Below the pieces are notes generated by a model. It was not told the DNA's origin. It searched no databases and saw nothing but the letters and a program-made list of their open reading frames with translations. DNA of 47,968 nt from IMG/VR virus record IMGVR_UViG_3300031578_000065, positions 1-47,968 of that record; one strand, written 5' to 3'. Of the stretch, positions 14,847 to 24,055 are shown piece after piece (the stretch's first letter is position 1; the number at the start of each line of letters is the position of its first letter). The translations under genes and the position numbers were made by a program. The DNA comes from a virus.

Positions 14847-15887
14847 ATGGACCACATCGAAGAACTGCACATCCTGGCCCAGGATTACGGTATCCAGTTC
14901 GTGGATACACGTATCGAGGGCTATCTCGACCGAGCGAAGTTCGGTGGCAATTTCGGCCTCGCAGCCGACGCGCAGCCGACGCTCATCTCCACCAGTAATG
15001 CCGGTATCCCGGCCTACCTGGCCAACTACCTCGACCCGAAGCTCATCGCTGTCTTGGTCTCGCCGATGAAGGCAGCCAAGATCATCGGCGAGACCAAGAA
15101 GGGCGATTGGACCACCCTCACGGCTCAGTTCCCGATCGTCGAATCGACGGGCGAAGTGTCATCCTACGGCGATTACAGCAACAACGGTCAGTCGTCCGTC
15201 AATGTCAACTGGGTGCCACGTCAGTCGTACCACTTCCAGACCGTCACCAACTGGGGCGAGCGGGAGCTGGATATCGCCGGTGAAGCACGCATCGACTACG
15301 CCGCACGACTCAACATCAGTTCGGCACTGACCATCAACAAGGCAGCGAACAAGATCGCTTTCTTCGGCGTGGCCGGCCTGCAGAACTATGGCCTGCTGAA
15401 CGATCCCGATCTGCCGACACCGATCAGCCCAGCGCCGACCGGTACGGGCTCCAGCGTCCTCTGGAGTACCAAGACGGCTGATTTGATCTATGCCGATATC
15501 CTGGCTCTGTTCACGCAGCTGATGAACCAGGCGAACGGCACGATCGACCAGGAGCAGAGCATGAAGCTCGTCCTGTCGCCGACCCTCAGCACCAACCTCA
15601 ACAAGACCAACACGTACAACGTCAACGTCAACGACCAGATCAAGAAGAACTTTCCGAACCTGGTTATCGAGACGGCGGTGGAGTACGACACGGCAGGCGG
15701 CCAGCTGATGCAGCTGATTGCCACGGAAGTCGAAGGGCAGGAGACGGCGACTTCGTGCTTCACCGAAAAGATGCGCGCTCACCCGGTCAAGGTTGGCCTG
15801 TCCAGCTTCAAGCAGAAGAAGTCGGCTGGCAGCTGGGGCTCGATCATCTTCCGGCCGTTCCTGATCGCCGGCATGTTGGGGATGTAA
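14847..15887 (+). CDS. Major capsid protein (DUF2184-like)
   Basis: 346 aa. It contains the GIPAYLANYLDPKLIAVLVSP and TNWGERELDIAG segments typical of the DUF2184-type HK97-fold capsid proteins of this group, and a QETATSCFTEKMRAHPV ending. It forms the head shell. No separate delta domain is needed because scaffold-like sequence is in the DUF2213 fusion upstream. A terminator-like hairpin follows at 15921-15948, as expected for an abundant product. Confidence 0.85.
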   Translation: MDHIEELHILAQDYGIQFVDTRIEGYLDRAKFGGNFGLAADAQPTLISTSNAGIPAYLANYLDPKLIAVLVSPMKAAKIIGETKKGDWTTLTAQFPIVESTGEVSSYGDYSNNGQSSVNVNWVPRQSYHFQTVTNWGERELDIAGEARIDYAARLNISSALTINKAANKIAFFGVAGLQNYGLLNDPDLPTPISPAPTGTGSSVLWSTKTADLIYADILALFTQLMNQANGTIDQEQSMKLVLSPTLSTNLNKTNTYNVNVNDQIKKNFPNLVIETAVEYDTAGGQLMQLIATEVEGQETATSCFTEKMRAHPVKVGLSSFKQKKSAGSWGSIIFRPFLIAGMLGM

Positions 15888-15920
15888 TCCGGCTATACCT
15901 GAACGCACATGCGTCATCAC

Positions 15921-15948
15921 AAGCGCCCACTCACATGGGTGGGCGCTT
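15921..15948. terminator. Terminator-like hairpin after the capsid gene
   Basis: AAGCGCCCAC (15921-15930) pairs perfectly with GTGGGCGCTT (15939-15948) around an 8-nt loop, followed by TTACTC. The U tract is poor, so it may be a partial terminator or an RNA-stabilising 3' end for capsid mRNA. Confidence 0.65.
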
Positions 15949-15969
15949 TACTCGAGAAAGGAGCAATTC

Positions 15970-16410
15970 ATGTCAAAGCAATCAGTACAGATGCAGACTC
16001 GCCAGGGCAACCAGCCTCAGCCGAACCCCGTCGTCAAAGACCCGTCCGGTTCCAAGGTTCTGGTCGGTTGCAAACTGCCGCAGGGTCTTCATCTTCACCT
16101 CGGCGAAGCCCGTGTTACGCTGAATGGCACGAACAGTGCACGTATCATTGGCGGTTACGGGTTGACCGAAGTCGACGCTTCCTTCATGGAGACGTGGCTC
16201 AAGAACCACGCGGATACCCGCGCAGTCAAGAACGGTTTCATCTTCGTGCAGAGCAAGTTGAACGACGCCGAAGCAGAAGCGCGGGACAACACCGAGAACA
16301 AAAACGGGTTCGAAGGCGTGAATCCGAAGGAACCGGTCAAAGGTACCAAGGGCATCACCAAGATAAAAGAAAATGGTGATACTGATAACGACAATGACAA
16401 GGAGGATTGA
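15970..16410 (+). CDS. Hypothetical protein downstream of capsid (146 aa)
   Basis: Starts at 15970 behind AAAGGAG. A beta-rich central part (KVLVGCKLPQGLHLHL, ARVTLNG...RIIGGYGLTEVDASFMETWLKNH) is followed by a disordered, charged tail rich in Asn, Asp and Lys. Similar small proteins occur between capsid and neck genes in related phages; the function is unknown. It could be a minor head or assembly protein. Confidence 0.65.
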   Translation: MSKQSVQMQTRQGNQPQPNPVVKDPSGSKVLVGCKLPQGLHLHLGEARVTLNGTNSARIIGGYGLTEVDASFMETWLKNHADTRAVKNGFIFVQSKLNDAEAEARDNTENKNGFEGVNPKEPVKGTKGITKIKENGDTDNDNDKED

Positions 16411-16413
16411 TCC

Positions 16414-16656
16414 ATGAACAAGGTACGAGCCAAGTTCAAGTGCATCCACTCCGTCCAGCATGCCCATTGGGAAAAGGGCAAGCAGGGTTCTCACCACGAG
16501 TACCACTTCGATGCCGTGTGCGCCGATGAAGTGCCGGAAAATCAGCGGTTCCACAAGGCCACACCGAGCGGGAAGCTGAGCATGTACGTCGATAACGGCG
16601 CCGTCTCGTTCGAGCCGGGCAAGTCGTATTACCTTGACTTCACCGAAGCGGAGTAA
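16414..16656 (+). CDS. Hypothetical protein (80 aa)
   Basis: MNKVRAKFKCIHSVQHAHW starts 3 nt after the previous stop, with AAGGAGG upstream. It is a small beta-like domain containing two Cys and several His and ending KSYYLDFTEAE. It lies in the head-to-neck interval. Family not recognised. Confidence 0.65.
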   Translation: MNKVRAKFKCIHSVQHAHWEKGKQGSHHEYHFDAVCADEVPENQRFHKATPSGKLSMYVDNGAVSFEPGKSYYLDFTEAE

Positions 16657-16659
16657 CCC

Positions 16660-17100
16660 ATGACCACAGGTGTCGTTACTTTCGTGACTGCGGATTTCAT
16701 CATCCGCTATCCGGAATTCACTGCGATACAAGCAGCACTGCCATCGTACTTCGGTGAGGCGACCCTGTACCTGGACAATTCTGTCAATAGCCGTGTCGTC
16801 AATGTCGAGACACGGTTGCCTCTTTTGTGGATGCTGACTGCTCATATCGCCGCCTTGAATGGTGGGGTGAATGGGCAGGCAGCAACCCCATTAGTTGGAA
16901 GGATCAGCACGGCCAGCGAAGGCTCAGTATCCGTCGCTGCAGAAATGCCTGGCGCTGACGCGAGTTCGGCTTGGTTCATGCAAACCAAATATGGCGCGGC
17001 ATACTGGCAAGCGACGACTCGCTTTCGCCGGATGCGTTATGTCTTGGCTTGCAATCCTCAGGCCGGAGCTCCGGCTCCATTCCCGCAAAGGCAGCAGTGA
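16660..17100 (+). CDS. Head-tail connector (DUF4054-like)
   Basis: 146 aa. The N-terminal helices (TADFIIRYPEFTAIQA, YFGEATLYLDNS) followed by LPLLWMLTAHIAALNG match the DUF4054 adaptor family that binds under the portal. The stop overlaps the next start (TGATG). First gene of the neck set. Confidence 0.75.
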   Translation: MTTGVVTFVTADFIIRYPEFTAIQAALPSYFGEATLYLDNSVNSRVVNVETRLPLLWMLTAHIAALNGGVNGQAATPLVGRISTASEGSVSVAAEMPGADASSAWFMQTKYGAAYWQATTRFRRMRYVLACNPQAGAPAPFPQRQQ

Positions 17101-17696
17101 TGACTGACGGGCTCAAAGGCGGTCAGAAGCTTCAGGCTTACCTGGATGGGCTTCTCAAGCGCGTGAGCACGGCTCAGGCGGTACGTGTCGGGTTCCTTGA
17201 AGGGTCGACTTACCCGGATGGCACGCCGACTGCCAAAGTGGCTGCTGCTCAGGAGTTCGGTGCAACGATCGAAATGCCTGCACGGCAACAGACCATCTAC
17301 CGCAAAGTTGACAAGTCTGGAGAGTTCCTCAAAAATGGTCGGTTCGTTACCGCAGCCAAATCGAACTTCGCAACTACGCATGAAGTGGAAGCTCACACAA
17401 TTACGATCCCGGCTCGCCCATACTTCAGACGGATGATTGCCGCGAAGTCCAACGAGTGGGGCGCAGCAAGTGGGCGATACCTCGTGGCTTCTCAGTTTGA
17501 TGCTGCGAAAGCGTTGGCGCTGATGGGCGAATTGATCCGCGGGCAATTGCAAGGTTCAATTCGTGAGCTGACTGACCCACCGTTGGCCGCCAGTACGATC
17601 AAGGCGAAAGGATTTGCCAAACCTTTGATTGCCTCAGGGCATATGCTCAATAGCGTCGATTACGAGGTCACGGAGAAACTTGATGGACCTGCATAA
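17100..17696 (+). CDS. Neck/tail completion protein (HK97 gp10-like)
   Basis: 198 aa from the ATG at 17100, which overlaps the previous stop (TGATG). It contains VRVGFLEGSTYPDG, AAAQEFGA and IPARPYFRRMI, the pattern of gp10-type and Mu-type virion morphogenesis proteins; the LTDPPLAASTIKAKG segment near the end is also typical (full-length 'T-x-x-x-K' region). It probably joins the neck or completes the tail top. Confidence 0.65.
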   Translation: MTDGLKGGQKLQAYLDGLLKRVSTAQAVRVGFLEGSTYPDGTPTAKVAAAQEFGATIEMPARQQTIYRKVDKSGEFLKNGRFVTAAKSNFATTHEVEAHTITIPARPYFRRMIAAKSNEWGAASGRYLVASQFDAAKALALMGELIRGQLQGSIRELTDPPLAASTIKAKGFAKPLIASGHMLNSVDYEVTEKLDGPA

Positions 17697-18054
17697 TATC
17701 GTCTCAGGTGCTATCGGTACGATCAATCCATTCATCTCGGCTGAGGTCTACCAATCGAGTGGATATACCACCACAGGTGATGGCAGTCGTACGCCGACCT
17801 ATGCGGCAGTGGTAGATTTGCAAATTCAAAAGCAAGAGTTGTCATTCAAGGAACTGAAGCAGATTGAAGGGCTCAATCTGCAAGGGATTTTCTGCACGGT
17901 TTACCTGGAGGGTCAGATCTTCGGTGTTGATCGCGGGACAGCGAAGGGCGGAGACAAGTTCGTCTTCAATTCTCAAACCTGGTTAGTCGTTGCCGTGCCC
18001 GAGCAATGGCCTGACTGGTGCAAAGTAATTTTGTGCTTGCAGGTAACTTCATGA
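17683..18054 (+). CDS. Putative head closure/neck protein (123 aa)
   Basis: The start at 17683 (MDLHNIVSGAIG) overlaps the previous gene by 14 nt and is favoured because the longer frame adds only out-of-frame sequence of that gene. It is a beta-rich small protein with 'VVDLQIQKQELSFKELKQIEGL' and 'TWLVVAVPEQW'. Place between gp10-like and tail terminator genes suggests head closure; sequence alone does not prove it. Confidence 0.6.
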   Translation: MDLHNIVSGAIGTINPFISAEVYQSSGYTTTGDGSRTPTYAAVVDLQIQKQELSFKELKQIEGLNLQGIFCTVYLEGQIFGVDRGTAKGGDKFVFNSQTWLVVAVPEQWPDWCKVILCLQVTS

Positions 18055-18596
18055 CCGCTCCGACGATTTCGATTACTGACGTTCAACTGCGGACTGCCGT
18101 ACGGAGTTTCTTGCTCCCGTTGATACCTGCTGGTTGGGAAGTCATCAGGTCACAAGACAATCGAGTTCCCATGCCCGCTGGTAATTTCGTTGAGATATTG
18201 ATTGCGACGACGAAGGCTCTTTCGACCAACAAGACAGCCTACACAGATCCAGGTTCTAACCCGGGCGTGCAAGGAAACACTGCCAGCATGGAGGCACGTA
18301 TACAACTGGATTTCTATGGCGCGGCCGCACCGGACGTGGCCCAGACAGTGAGTCGACTGATCCGCACCGATTACGCCTGCCAGCAGTTCGCTGCTTCAGG
18401 TGTAGACATGCAACCGCTCTACTCAGAAGAACCACGCAATACGACGATGCTCAATGCAGAGTCACAATATCAAGAGCGATGGACGATGGACCTCATCGCT
18501 CAGTTCAACCCCATCGTTGAAGTACCGATGGATTTCGCAGCTCAACTCGCGATCAACCTTGTTGATGTAGACGTTAAATACCCACCCTTAGGATGA
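18051..18596 (+). CDS. Tail terminator / neck protein (LIC_12616-like)
   Basis: 181 aa from the ATG at 18051 (ATGA overlap). It shows PAGWEVIRSQDNRVPMPAGNFVEI, the long FYG...AQTVSRLIRTDYACQQF helix and QERWTMDLIAQFNP, as in the LIC_12616/neck terminator family. It should cap the tail tube and sheath top. It lies immediately before the sheath gene, as in related myoviruses. Confidence 0.75.
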   Translation: MTAPTISITDVQLRTAVRSFLLPLIPAGWEVIRSQDNRVPMPAGNFVEILIATTKALSTNKTAYTDPGSNPGVQGNTASMEARIQLDFYGAAAPDVAQTVSRLIRTDYACQQFAASGVDMQPLYSEEPRNTTMLNAESQYQERWTMDLIAQFNPIVEVPMDFAAQLAINLVDVDVKYPPLG

Positions 18597-18603
18597 CACC
18601 ACC

Positions 18604-20082
18604 ATGATCAATGTCCGCAGTATCGTTCAAGTCAATCCGGCTGTTCTTGCAGCGGCGGGTAGTGCCGTCGACCTCAATGGCCTCTTCCTCACTCAGTCTC
18701 CTTACCCTCCGATTGGTACGGCTCCGAGTTTCGTCAGCGCTGCTGACGTCGGCGCGTACTTCGGGCTGTCCAGCAACGAATACAAGGCCGCGCAGATTTA
18801 CTTCACTGGCCCGGTCAACGCAACCAAGACACCGGGCAAGATGTATTTTGCCCAGTATGCTGAAGTGGCGGTTAGTGCGTACCTGCGTGGCGGCAGTGTG
18901 TTAGGTCTCTCGCTTGCCCAGTTGCAGGCGCTGACCGGTACATTGATCATCACGGCCGATGGTACGGCTAATACCTCGGCTTCCATCAACTTGTCGGCAG
19001 CGACCAGTTTCTCGAATGCAGCCACGATCATCCTGGCAGCGTTCACCACGCCGACGTTCAGTATCACCTACGATGCTCAGCATGGTGCCTTCGTCTTCAC
19101 GAGCGGTACAACTGGTGTAACATCCACCATGGCGGAGGCAGGCGGAACCCTGGCTGCTGATTTGAAGCTGACGACGGCTACAGGCGCCGTTCTGTCGGCC
19201 GGAGCGGATATCGCTACGCCGTCATCGGCCATGACCGCCCTGACGGCCATCACGCAGGACTGGGGTGGCTTCGCGACGATATGGGAGCCCGTACTCGCCG
19301 ACAAGGAAGCATTTTCGGCCTGGACGGCAGCGCAGAACGATCGTTACCTGTACGCTGGCGCTGACAGCGATGTCACGGCGCTCACTTCGGGTTCTACCAC
19401 CACGTGGGCTTACGCTGTTGGTCAGTTGAAGGAAGACGGCACCGCTCCCATCTTCGGCGACTACACCCACAGCGCGTTCTTGCTGGGTCAGATCGCATCG
19501 CTGGATTTCACCCGGCTGAACGGTCGCGCGACGAGTGCGTTCAAGCAGAGTAGCGCCGGTCTGGTTCCGCCAGTCTCCACCGATGCGAACTCTGCCGCAC
19601 TGCTCGCCAACGGCTACAACTTCTACGGCACTTACGCCACGGGCAACCAGAGCTTCACCTGGTTCTACCCTGGCAGCATGCTCGGTCAGTGGAAATGGAT
19701 TGACAGTTATGTCAACCAAATCTGGCTGAACGCTCAATTGCAGCTGGCCATGATCAACCTGCTGCTTGCTGTTGGATCGATTCCGTATAACCAGGAAGGC
19801 TATGCCCTGGTCGATGCGGCGTGCTTGGACCCGATCGCTGCTGCCGTCAACTTCGGCGCCATCCGCACCGGTGTCCAGTTGTCCAGTGCTCAGGCGGCAG
19901 AATTGCAGAATGCCCTCGGCGTCGACGTTTCCAACATCATGTACCAAAACGGTTGGTACCTGCAGATTCTCCCGGCGCCTGCAGGCGTTCGCGCAGCCCG
20001 CACCAGTCCGCCAATGACGCTGTATTACATGGATGGCGGTAGCGTCCAGCAGCTCGTTCTCGCCTCCATCGAAATCCAGTAA
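18604..20082 (+). CDS. Tail sheath protein (DUF3383)
   Basis: 492 aa. Starts INVRSIVQVNPAVLAAAG and ends in a beta domain (GGSVQQLVLASIEIQ); the middle has repeated Ala/Thr/Ser segments. Size, family features and the tube gene directly downstream identify the contractile sheath. It proves a contractile tail. An A+T-poor coding stretch with no internal signals. Confidence 0.85.
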   Translation: MINVRSIVQVNPAVLAAAGSAVDLNGLFLTQSPYPPIGTAPSFVSAADVGAYFGLSSNEYKAAQIYFTGPVNATKTPGKMYFAQYAEVAVSAYLRGGSVLGLSLAQLQALTGTLIITADGTANTSASINLSAATSFSNAATIILAAFTTPTFSITYDAQHGAFVFTSGTTGVTSTMAEAGGTLAADLKLTTATGAVLSAGADIATPSSAMTALTAITQDWGGFATIWEPVLADKEAFSAWTAAQNDRYLYAGADSDVTALTSGSTTTWAYAVGQLKEDGTAPIFGDYTHSAFLLGQIASLDFTRLNGRATSAFKQSSAGLVPPVSTDANSAALLANGYNFYGTYATGNQSFTWFYPGSMLGQWKWIDSYVNQIWLNAQLQLAMINLLLAVGSIPYNQEGYALVDAACLDPIAAAVNFGAIRTGVQLSSAQAAELQNALGVDVSNIMYQNGWYLQILPAPAGVRAARTSPPMTLYYMDGGSVQQLVLASIEIQ

Positions 20083-20094
20083 GGAACCCGACCC

Positions 20095-20526
20095 ATGAAA
20101 ACCCTCACCTCTGCAAACTCCGTTTTTGCACTCGCCATCACCGGCCTCTATCCGTCGCCGCAGATCCTGAAGGGATACACCACCGACGACGCGTTTACCA
20201 GTGAAGTCGTGGAGAACGCCGAGACGATGCAAGGCCTGGACGGCAGGCTGTCGGCAGGTTTCATCTTCAACCCGACCAAGCAGTTGATCACGCTCCAGGC
20301 CGACTCGGATTCGCTGGACGTCTTCAACAACTGGGTGTTGGCGATGAAAGCTACTCGCGAAGTTCTGGTTGCCAATGCCAGCGTATACCTGCCGGCGATC
20401 AACAAGAAGTATGTCATGACGCGTGGGTTCCTCACCTCGCACACGGCGATCCCCGATGTCAAGAAACTGCTTCAGCCGGTGAAGTACCAGATCACCTGGG
20501 AGCAGGTCGCCGGAGCAAGCGTGTAA
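20095..20526 (+). CDS. Tail tube protein (DUF3277)
   Basis: 143 aa. The SPQILKGYTTDDAFTSEVVENAE and GRLSAGFIFNPTKQ segments match the DUF3277 tube family. It forms the inner tube inside the sheath. The stop overlaps the chaperone start (TAATG). Confidence 0.85.
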   Translation: MKTLTSANSVFALAITGLYPSPQILKGYTTDDAFTSEVVENAETMQGLDGRLSAGFIFNPTKQLITLQADSDSLDVFNNWVLAMKATREVLVANASVYLPAINKKYVMTRGFLTSHTAIPDVKKLLQPVKYQITWEQVAGASV

Positions 20527-20963
20527 TGGCTCGCAAGATTGTCAAGTACGTCGTACAGGACGAAGGACGAGACAAGGGCAAGGTGTTTGTCATCACTGAG
20601 CTCCCATCGGCGCGCGCTGAGCGTTGGGCTCTGCGTGCGTTTCTGGCGCTGTCCCAGAATGGGGTTGACATCCCTGACGATGTCAGCAAGGGAGGCATGG
20701 GTGGTCTCGCAGCTTACGGCCTCAGTGTATTGGGACACATTCCATTCGCTGAAGCTGAGGTGTTGTTTTCTGAGATGTTCGAGTGCATCCAGATCCAGCC
20801 CAATCCTGCAGACCAGGCGATTGTGCGGGGATTGGTTCCCGACGACATCGAGGAAATCAGTACGAGGATGAAGTTGCGCATGGAGGTTTTCAAACTCCAT
20901 GTGGATTTTTTGCTGGCCGGCGCGCCATCGACCTCGGGCAAGGTAGTGCCGGCGGGTCAGTAG
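20526..20963 (+). CDS. Tail assembly chaperone, short form
   Basis: 145 aa, read without frameshifting. It is a mainly helical protein with VFVITELPSARAERWALRAF at its start. By analogy with lambda G/GT, P2 E/E' and the equivalents in other myoviruses it binds the tape measure during tail assembly. The heptamer T TTT TTG at 20906-20912 lies near its 3' end. Confidence 0.8.
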   Translation: MARKIVKYVVQDEGRDKGKVFVITELPSARAERWALRAFLALSQNGVDIPDDVSKGGMGGLAAYGLSVLGHIPFAEAEVLFSEMFECIQIQPNPADQAIVRGLVPDDIEEISTRMKLRMEVFKLHVDFLLAGAPSTSGKVVPAGQ

Positions 20964-21136
20964 AACTCGCTGAATACCGCAACGTGTCAAACAATGTGGC
21001 GACGGTCGTTTCATCCGGCCTAGCCACGTTGCATGAACTTGATACGGTCTACGGGACAGAAGACTTGTGGGACTTGCTCGAGATTAACGCGGTCAACAGT
21101 TACAACAAACAACAACTTGGAAGGGCACCCCAGTGA
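20526..21136 (+). CDS. Tail assembly chaperone, -1 frameshifted long form
   Basis: Ribosomes that slip back one base at 20906-20912 would join 129 codons of the upstream frame to 74 codons of the -1 frame (which includes VELAEYRNVSNNVATV and ends at 21136), giving ~203 aa. The downstream frame has no start with a Shine-Dalgarno of its own and ends in the start of the tape measure gene (GTGA). This is the standard organisation for such chaperone pairs. Confidence 0.75.
20906..20912 (+). promoter_or_regulatory. Slippery heptamer for -1 ribosomal frameshift (T TTT TTG)
   Basis: The zero frame reads GAT TTT TTG CTG at 20904-20915; the heptamer fits X XXY YYZ and both tRNAs can re-pair after a -1 slip. 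It lies within the overlap of the two chaperone frames. The same heptamer is known from phage P2 tail genes. Confidence 0.75.
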
Positions 21137-23112
21137 ATATCATTGACGCGCTTGTTGTTACATTGGGGTTGGATACTGAAGACTTCGTTTCTCGGCGCAA
21201 GGACGCTGAGACCGGTATCAAGCAACTATCAGCTGTTGCGACAAAAGCATCCAAGGAGAAACAGGATGCAGCAATCAAAGCCAAGCGGGCTGCGACTGAC
21301 GCCGAGAAGCAAGAACGTGAGCATGAAAAGAAGTTGCGCGAGTCCATCCGGTCTGTGCGCAATGAAGTCGTCGCCTTGTTTGCTACCATGGGCGCTGCGA
21401 TCGGTTTCAAGACCTTCCTGGCCGACACCATCAACAGCCAGGCTCAACTCGGTCGTCTAGGGGTTAATCTGGGCCTCTCTGCCCGTCGTCTGGAAGCCTG
21501 GGGCGTAGTAGCGACGGAAATGGGGGGTTCAGCCACGGACGCATTTGGGGCCTTGCAGGCGGTTGCCGGAGGGCTAGCGGAGGCGTCCATTAAAGGGCAT
21601 TCAGCATTGACTGACCTGGCCAACGCAAATGGCGTTGCTCTGAAGGACGCCAAGGGTAATGTTCTGAGCGCCGAGGACGCCCTCATAAGCATCTCTGCTC
21701 GGATGCGCCAGCTGCCTCGTCAGCAGGCTCTGTGGTTGGCGAATCAATTGGGCGTCGGCTCCATGTTCAATCAACTGGAGCAAGGACCTGATGTATTGCG
21801 CAAACAACTCGACGCCGCCTATAGTCTGTCCAGAGTCACGGACGCCAGCGTTGCCAGCGCGCAACGACTCCAGGCCCAGTGGGCTTTGATTCAGCAGCGG
21901 TTCAAGGAGACAAGCGAACTCGTCTTCACCAAGTTGGCGCCGATCCTCGAGAAGCTGGCATTGAGGTTCGCAGACTTCCTTGATTCAGTCGACTGGGATT
22001 CAGTCATCAAGAAACTTGGTAACCTGGTCGAGACTGTCGGCAATGTCATCAAGGCGTTCGGTGGTTGGCAGACAGTTGCCTATGGCCTCGGTGCGATTCT
22101 GGCACTCAAGGTATTGTCGCCCGTGCTCGCCTTGGTCAGCGGGTTGATACGACTGATCCCGTTACTCGCCTCCAGCACTGCCGGTTTGGCTGGCCTGGCT
22201 GTCGCCGGGTCTGCTATCGTCGGTTGGAAGATCGGTAGCTTTGTCAGTGACCAGTTGGCAGGAACGAAAGCGGGCGATTGGCTTGGCCGGTTCGAAGGTC
22301 ACATCATGGCGGGCCTTGGCAATAACAAAGCATGGACAGCTGAGCAAGAAGATGAATGGGGAAACCTGAGCCCAGCGAACCGCAAACAGATAGCGCTGAT
22401 GTACAATTCCATGACGGCTGGTGACAAGGCAACCTACGACAAGAAGAATCCGAGATTTGCTCAATTGATTCAGTCTGAACTGGCTACACGCAAACGAGCG
22501 AGCCAGGTGAGCCAGGCAAGGGCTACGTCTGGTGCTGATCCGATGCATTCGCAGATCTTCGGCACGAACAAGGAATTGTTTGACAGTCTTGAGTCGCGAT
22601 TCAATCTGCCATCCGGTTTACTCAATCGAGTTTTCCAAAAGGAATCTTCAGGCGGTAAGCATCTGGTTTCGCCGGCAGGCGCACTCGGCCCGATGCAGTT
22701 CATGCCGAAGACGGCAGCTTCACTCGGACTGCAAGGAAACGAGGTTAACGACCTGGATCACTCTGCAGCGGCAGCAGCCCAGTACTTCGCCAAATTGATG
22801 AAGCAGTTTCACGGCGACCAGGCAAAGGCGATCGCTGCCTATAACTGGGGTCCCGGAAACGTCACCAAGTATGGACTGGGCGCAGCACCGAAGGAAACAC
22901 GCGATTATGTTGCTGCCGTCCAGGGTTCAGCCGGGCGGGTAGCATCGTCCCGCGAGAATAACACGACGTCATCAGTTCGCACGTCTCAAACTCACATCGG
23001 GAAAATCGAGGTTTCGACGAAAGCCACCAATGCAGAAGAACTCGCATCTGACCTGCCGCGCGCGCTATCGCGTAATTCTCTTATCGCTCAAGTTGATTCG
23101 GGGATGAACTAA
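21133..23112 (+). CDS. Tail tape measure protein with lytic transglycosylase domain
   Basis: 659 aa from the GTG at 21133, overlapping the frameshift frame stop. The N-terminal ~110 residues are charged and coiled-coil (KASKEKQDAAIKAKRAATDAEKQ). The middle holds hydrophobic stretches (ALKVLSPVLALVSGLIRLIPLLA) that may insert in the host membrane. Residues ~505-610 are an SLT domain: catalytic Glu in FQKESSGG, then GALGPMQFMPKTAASLG and AIAAYNWGPGNV. It sets tail length and probably opens peptidoglycan locally during DNA entry. Short for a tape measure, consistent with a short tail. Confidence 0.9.
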   Translation: MNIIDALVVTLGLDTEDFVSRRKDAETGIKQLSAVATKASKEKQDAAIKAKRAATDAEKQEREHEKKLRESIRSVRNEVVALFATMGAAIGFKTFLADTINSQAQLGRLGVNLGLSARRLEAWGVVATEMGGSATDAFGALQAVAGGLAEASIKGHSALTDLANANGVALKDAKGNVLSAEDALISISARMRQLPRQQALWLANQLGVGSMFNQLEQGPDVLRKQLDAAYSLSRVTDASVASAQRLQAQWALIQQRFKETSELVFTKLAPILEKLALRFADFLDSVDWDSVIKKLGNLVETVGNVIKAFGGWQTVAYGLGAILALKVLSPVLALVSGLIRLIPLLASSTAGLAGLAVAGSAIVGWKIGSFVSDQLAGTKAGDWLGRFEGHIMAGLGNNKAWTAEQEDEWGNLSPANRKQIALMYNSMTAGDKATYDKKNPRFAQLIQSELATRKRASQVSQARATSGADPMHSQIFGTNKELFDSLESRFNLPSGLLNRVFQKESSGGKHLVSPAGALGPMQFMPKTAASLGLQGNEVNDLDHSAAAAAQYFAKLMKQFHGDQAKAIAAYNWGPGNVTKYGLGAAPKETRDYVAAVQGSAGRVASSRENNTTSSVRTSQTHIGKIEVSTKATNAEELASDLPRALSRNSLIAQVDSGMN

Positions 23113-23756
23113 TGTCTGCTTCCTTGGTTGCCCTGGCTGCAGAAGTCGGCGATGTCGTCGGCATCGACCTGCTCAATCCTCAGTCGTCGCAATGGCAAGT
23201 ACTGGATGGGTCGACCGGTTCGATTATCATCACTCCCGATACCGTAACCAGGTTCGAGTTCAAAGGTTCACGAAACATATCCGACTATCCGGTTGAGCAA
23301 GGTGCCTTCGCGACTTACAACAAAGTCAAGGAACCTTACGAAATCCGCATGGTGATGATCTGTGCCGGGTTGAATTACGCCCAAAGCGCATTTGATGCAC
23401 TTGGGCTGAACCTCGGTGCTAGCTACATGGATAAGAGCGACTTCATTGACACTTTGGAGTATATGCTCGATACAACCGACGTTTTCAGCATCGTCACCCC
23501 TGAGCGTACTTACGAAAATGCCAACCTGATCCGGATGGATTATCGGCGCGAAGCTCGTGAAGGCGCGACGATGCTCATCGTTGATATGACATTTGAGGAA
23601 GTACGACAAGTCTCGTCGGCGCTCTACACGAATTCGCTGGCGCCTACAGTAAACAGTGCTTCGCCCGATGCCGCTGATAACCAGAGTCTAGGCACGGTGC
23701 AAACATACCCGTTCGGTAATGGCCCAGTAGTACCGAGCATCGGAGTGTTTCAGTGA
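23112..23756 (+). CDS. Dit-like baseplate/tail protein
   Basis: 214 aa. The start overlaps the tape-measure stop (TAATG). It shows SIIITPDTVTRFEFKGSRNISDYPVEQGAFATYNKV, a pattern of the Dit-like N-terminal domain that caps the tail tube in these phages. Its C-terminal ~50 residues are low-complexity (NSASPDAADNQS). It probably links tube and baseplate hub. Confidence 0.7.
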   Translation: MSASLVALAAEVGDVVGIDLLNPQSSQWQVLDGSTGSIIITPDTVTRFEFKGSRNISDYPVEQGAFATYNKVKEPYEIRMVMICAGLNYAQSAFDALGLNLGASYMDKSDFIDTLEYMLDTTDVFSIVTPERTYENANLIRMDYRREAREGATMLIVDMTFEEVRQVSSALYTNSLAPTVNSASPDAADNQSLGTVQTYPFGNGPVVPSIGVFQ

Positions 23757-24055
23757 ATATCATCCCATGCCAACCAATACCGGCTCAGTCGTTCAATGTC
23801 ACATTGGGCGGTCAGTCCTGCAACATCTCGTTGTATCAGAAGACAACTGGCATATTCATAGACTTGAAATTGAATGGGGTTCCTTTGCTGACTGGCGTTC
23901 TCTGCCGGCAGCGCGTCCTGCTGGTGCGGCAGGCGTATCTCGGTTTCTTCGGTGACATCTCCTTCATCGATACTTCAGGTTTCGACGATCCGTCCTACAC
24001 CGGGCTTGGTACTCGTTGGCAATTGGTATACCTGCAGCCCTCGGAGCTCGTATGA
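23753..24055 (+). CDS. Baseplate plug protein (Pam3 gp18-like)
   Basis: 100 aa from the GTG at 23753 (GTGA overlap). A compact all-beta protein (SFNVTLGGQSCNISLYQKTTG, FIDLKLNGVPLL) matching the baseplate plug family of simple myoviruses. It is expected to fill the tube end until contraction. Confidence 0.7.
   Translation: MNIIPCQPIPAQSFNVTLGGQSCNISLYQKTTGIFIDLKLNGVPLLTGVLCRQRVLLVRQAYLGFFGDISFIDTSGFDDPSYTGLGTRWQLVYLQPSELV

Noticed and set aside
19222-20442. 406-aa minus-strand open frame opposite sheath and tube
   Set aside because: Crosses two well-supported plus genes; composition typical of an antisense frame.
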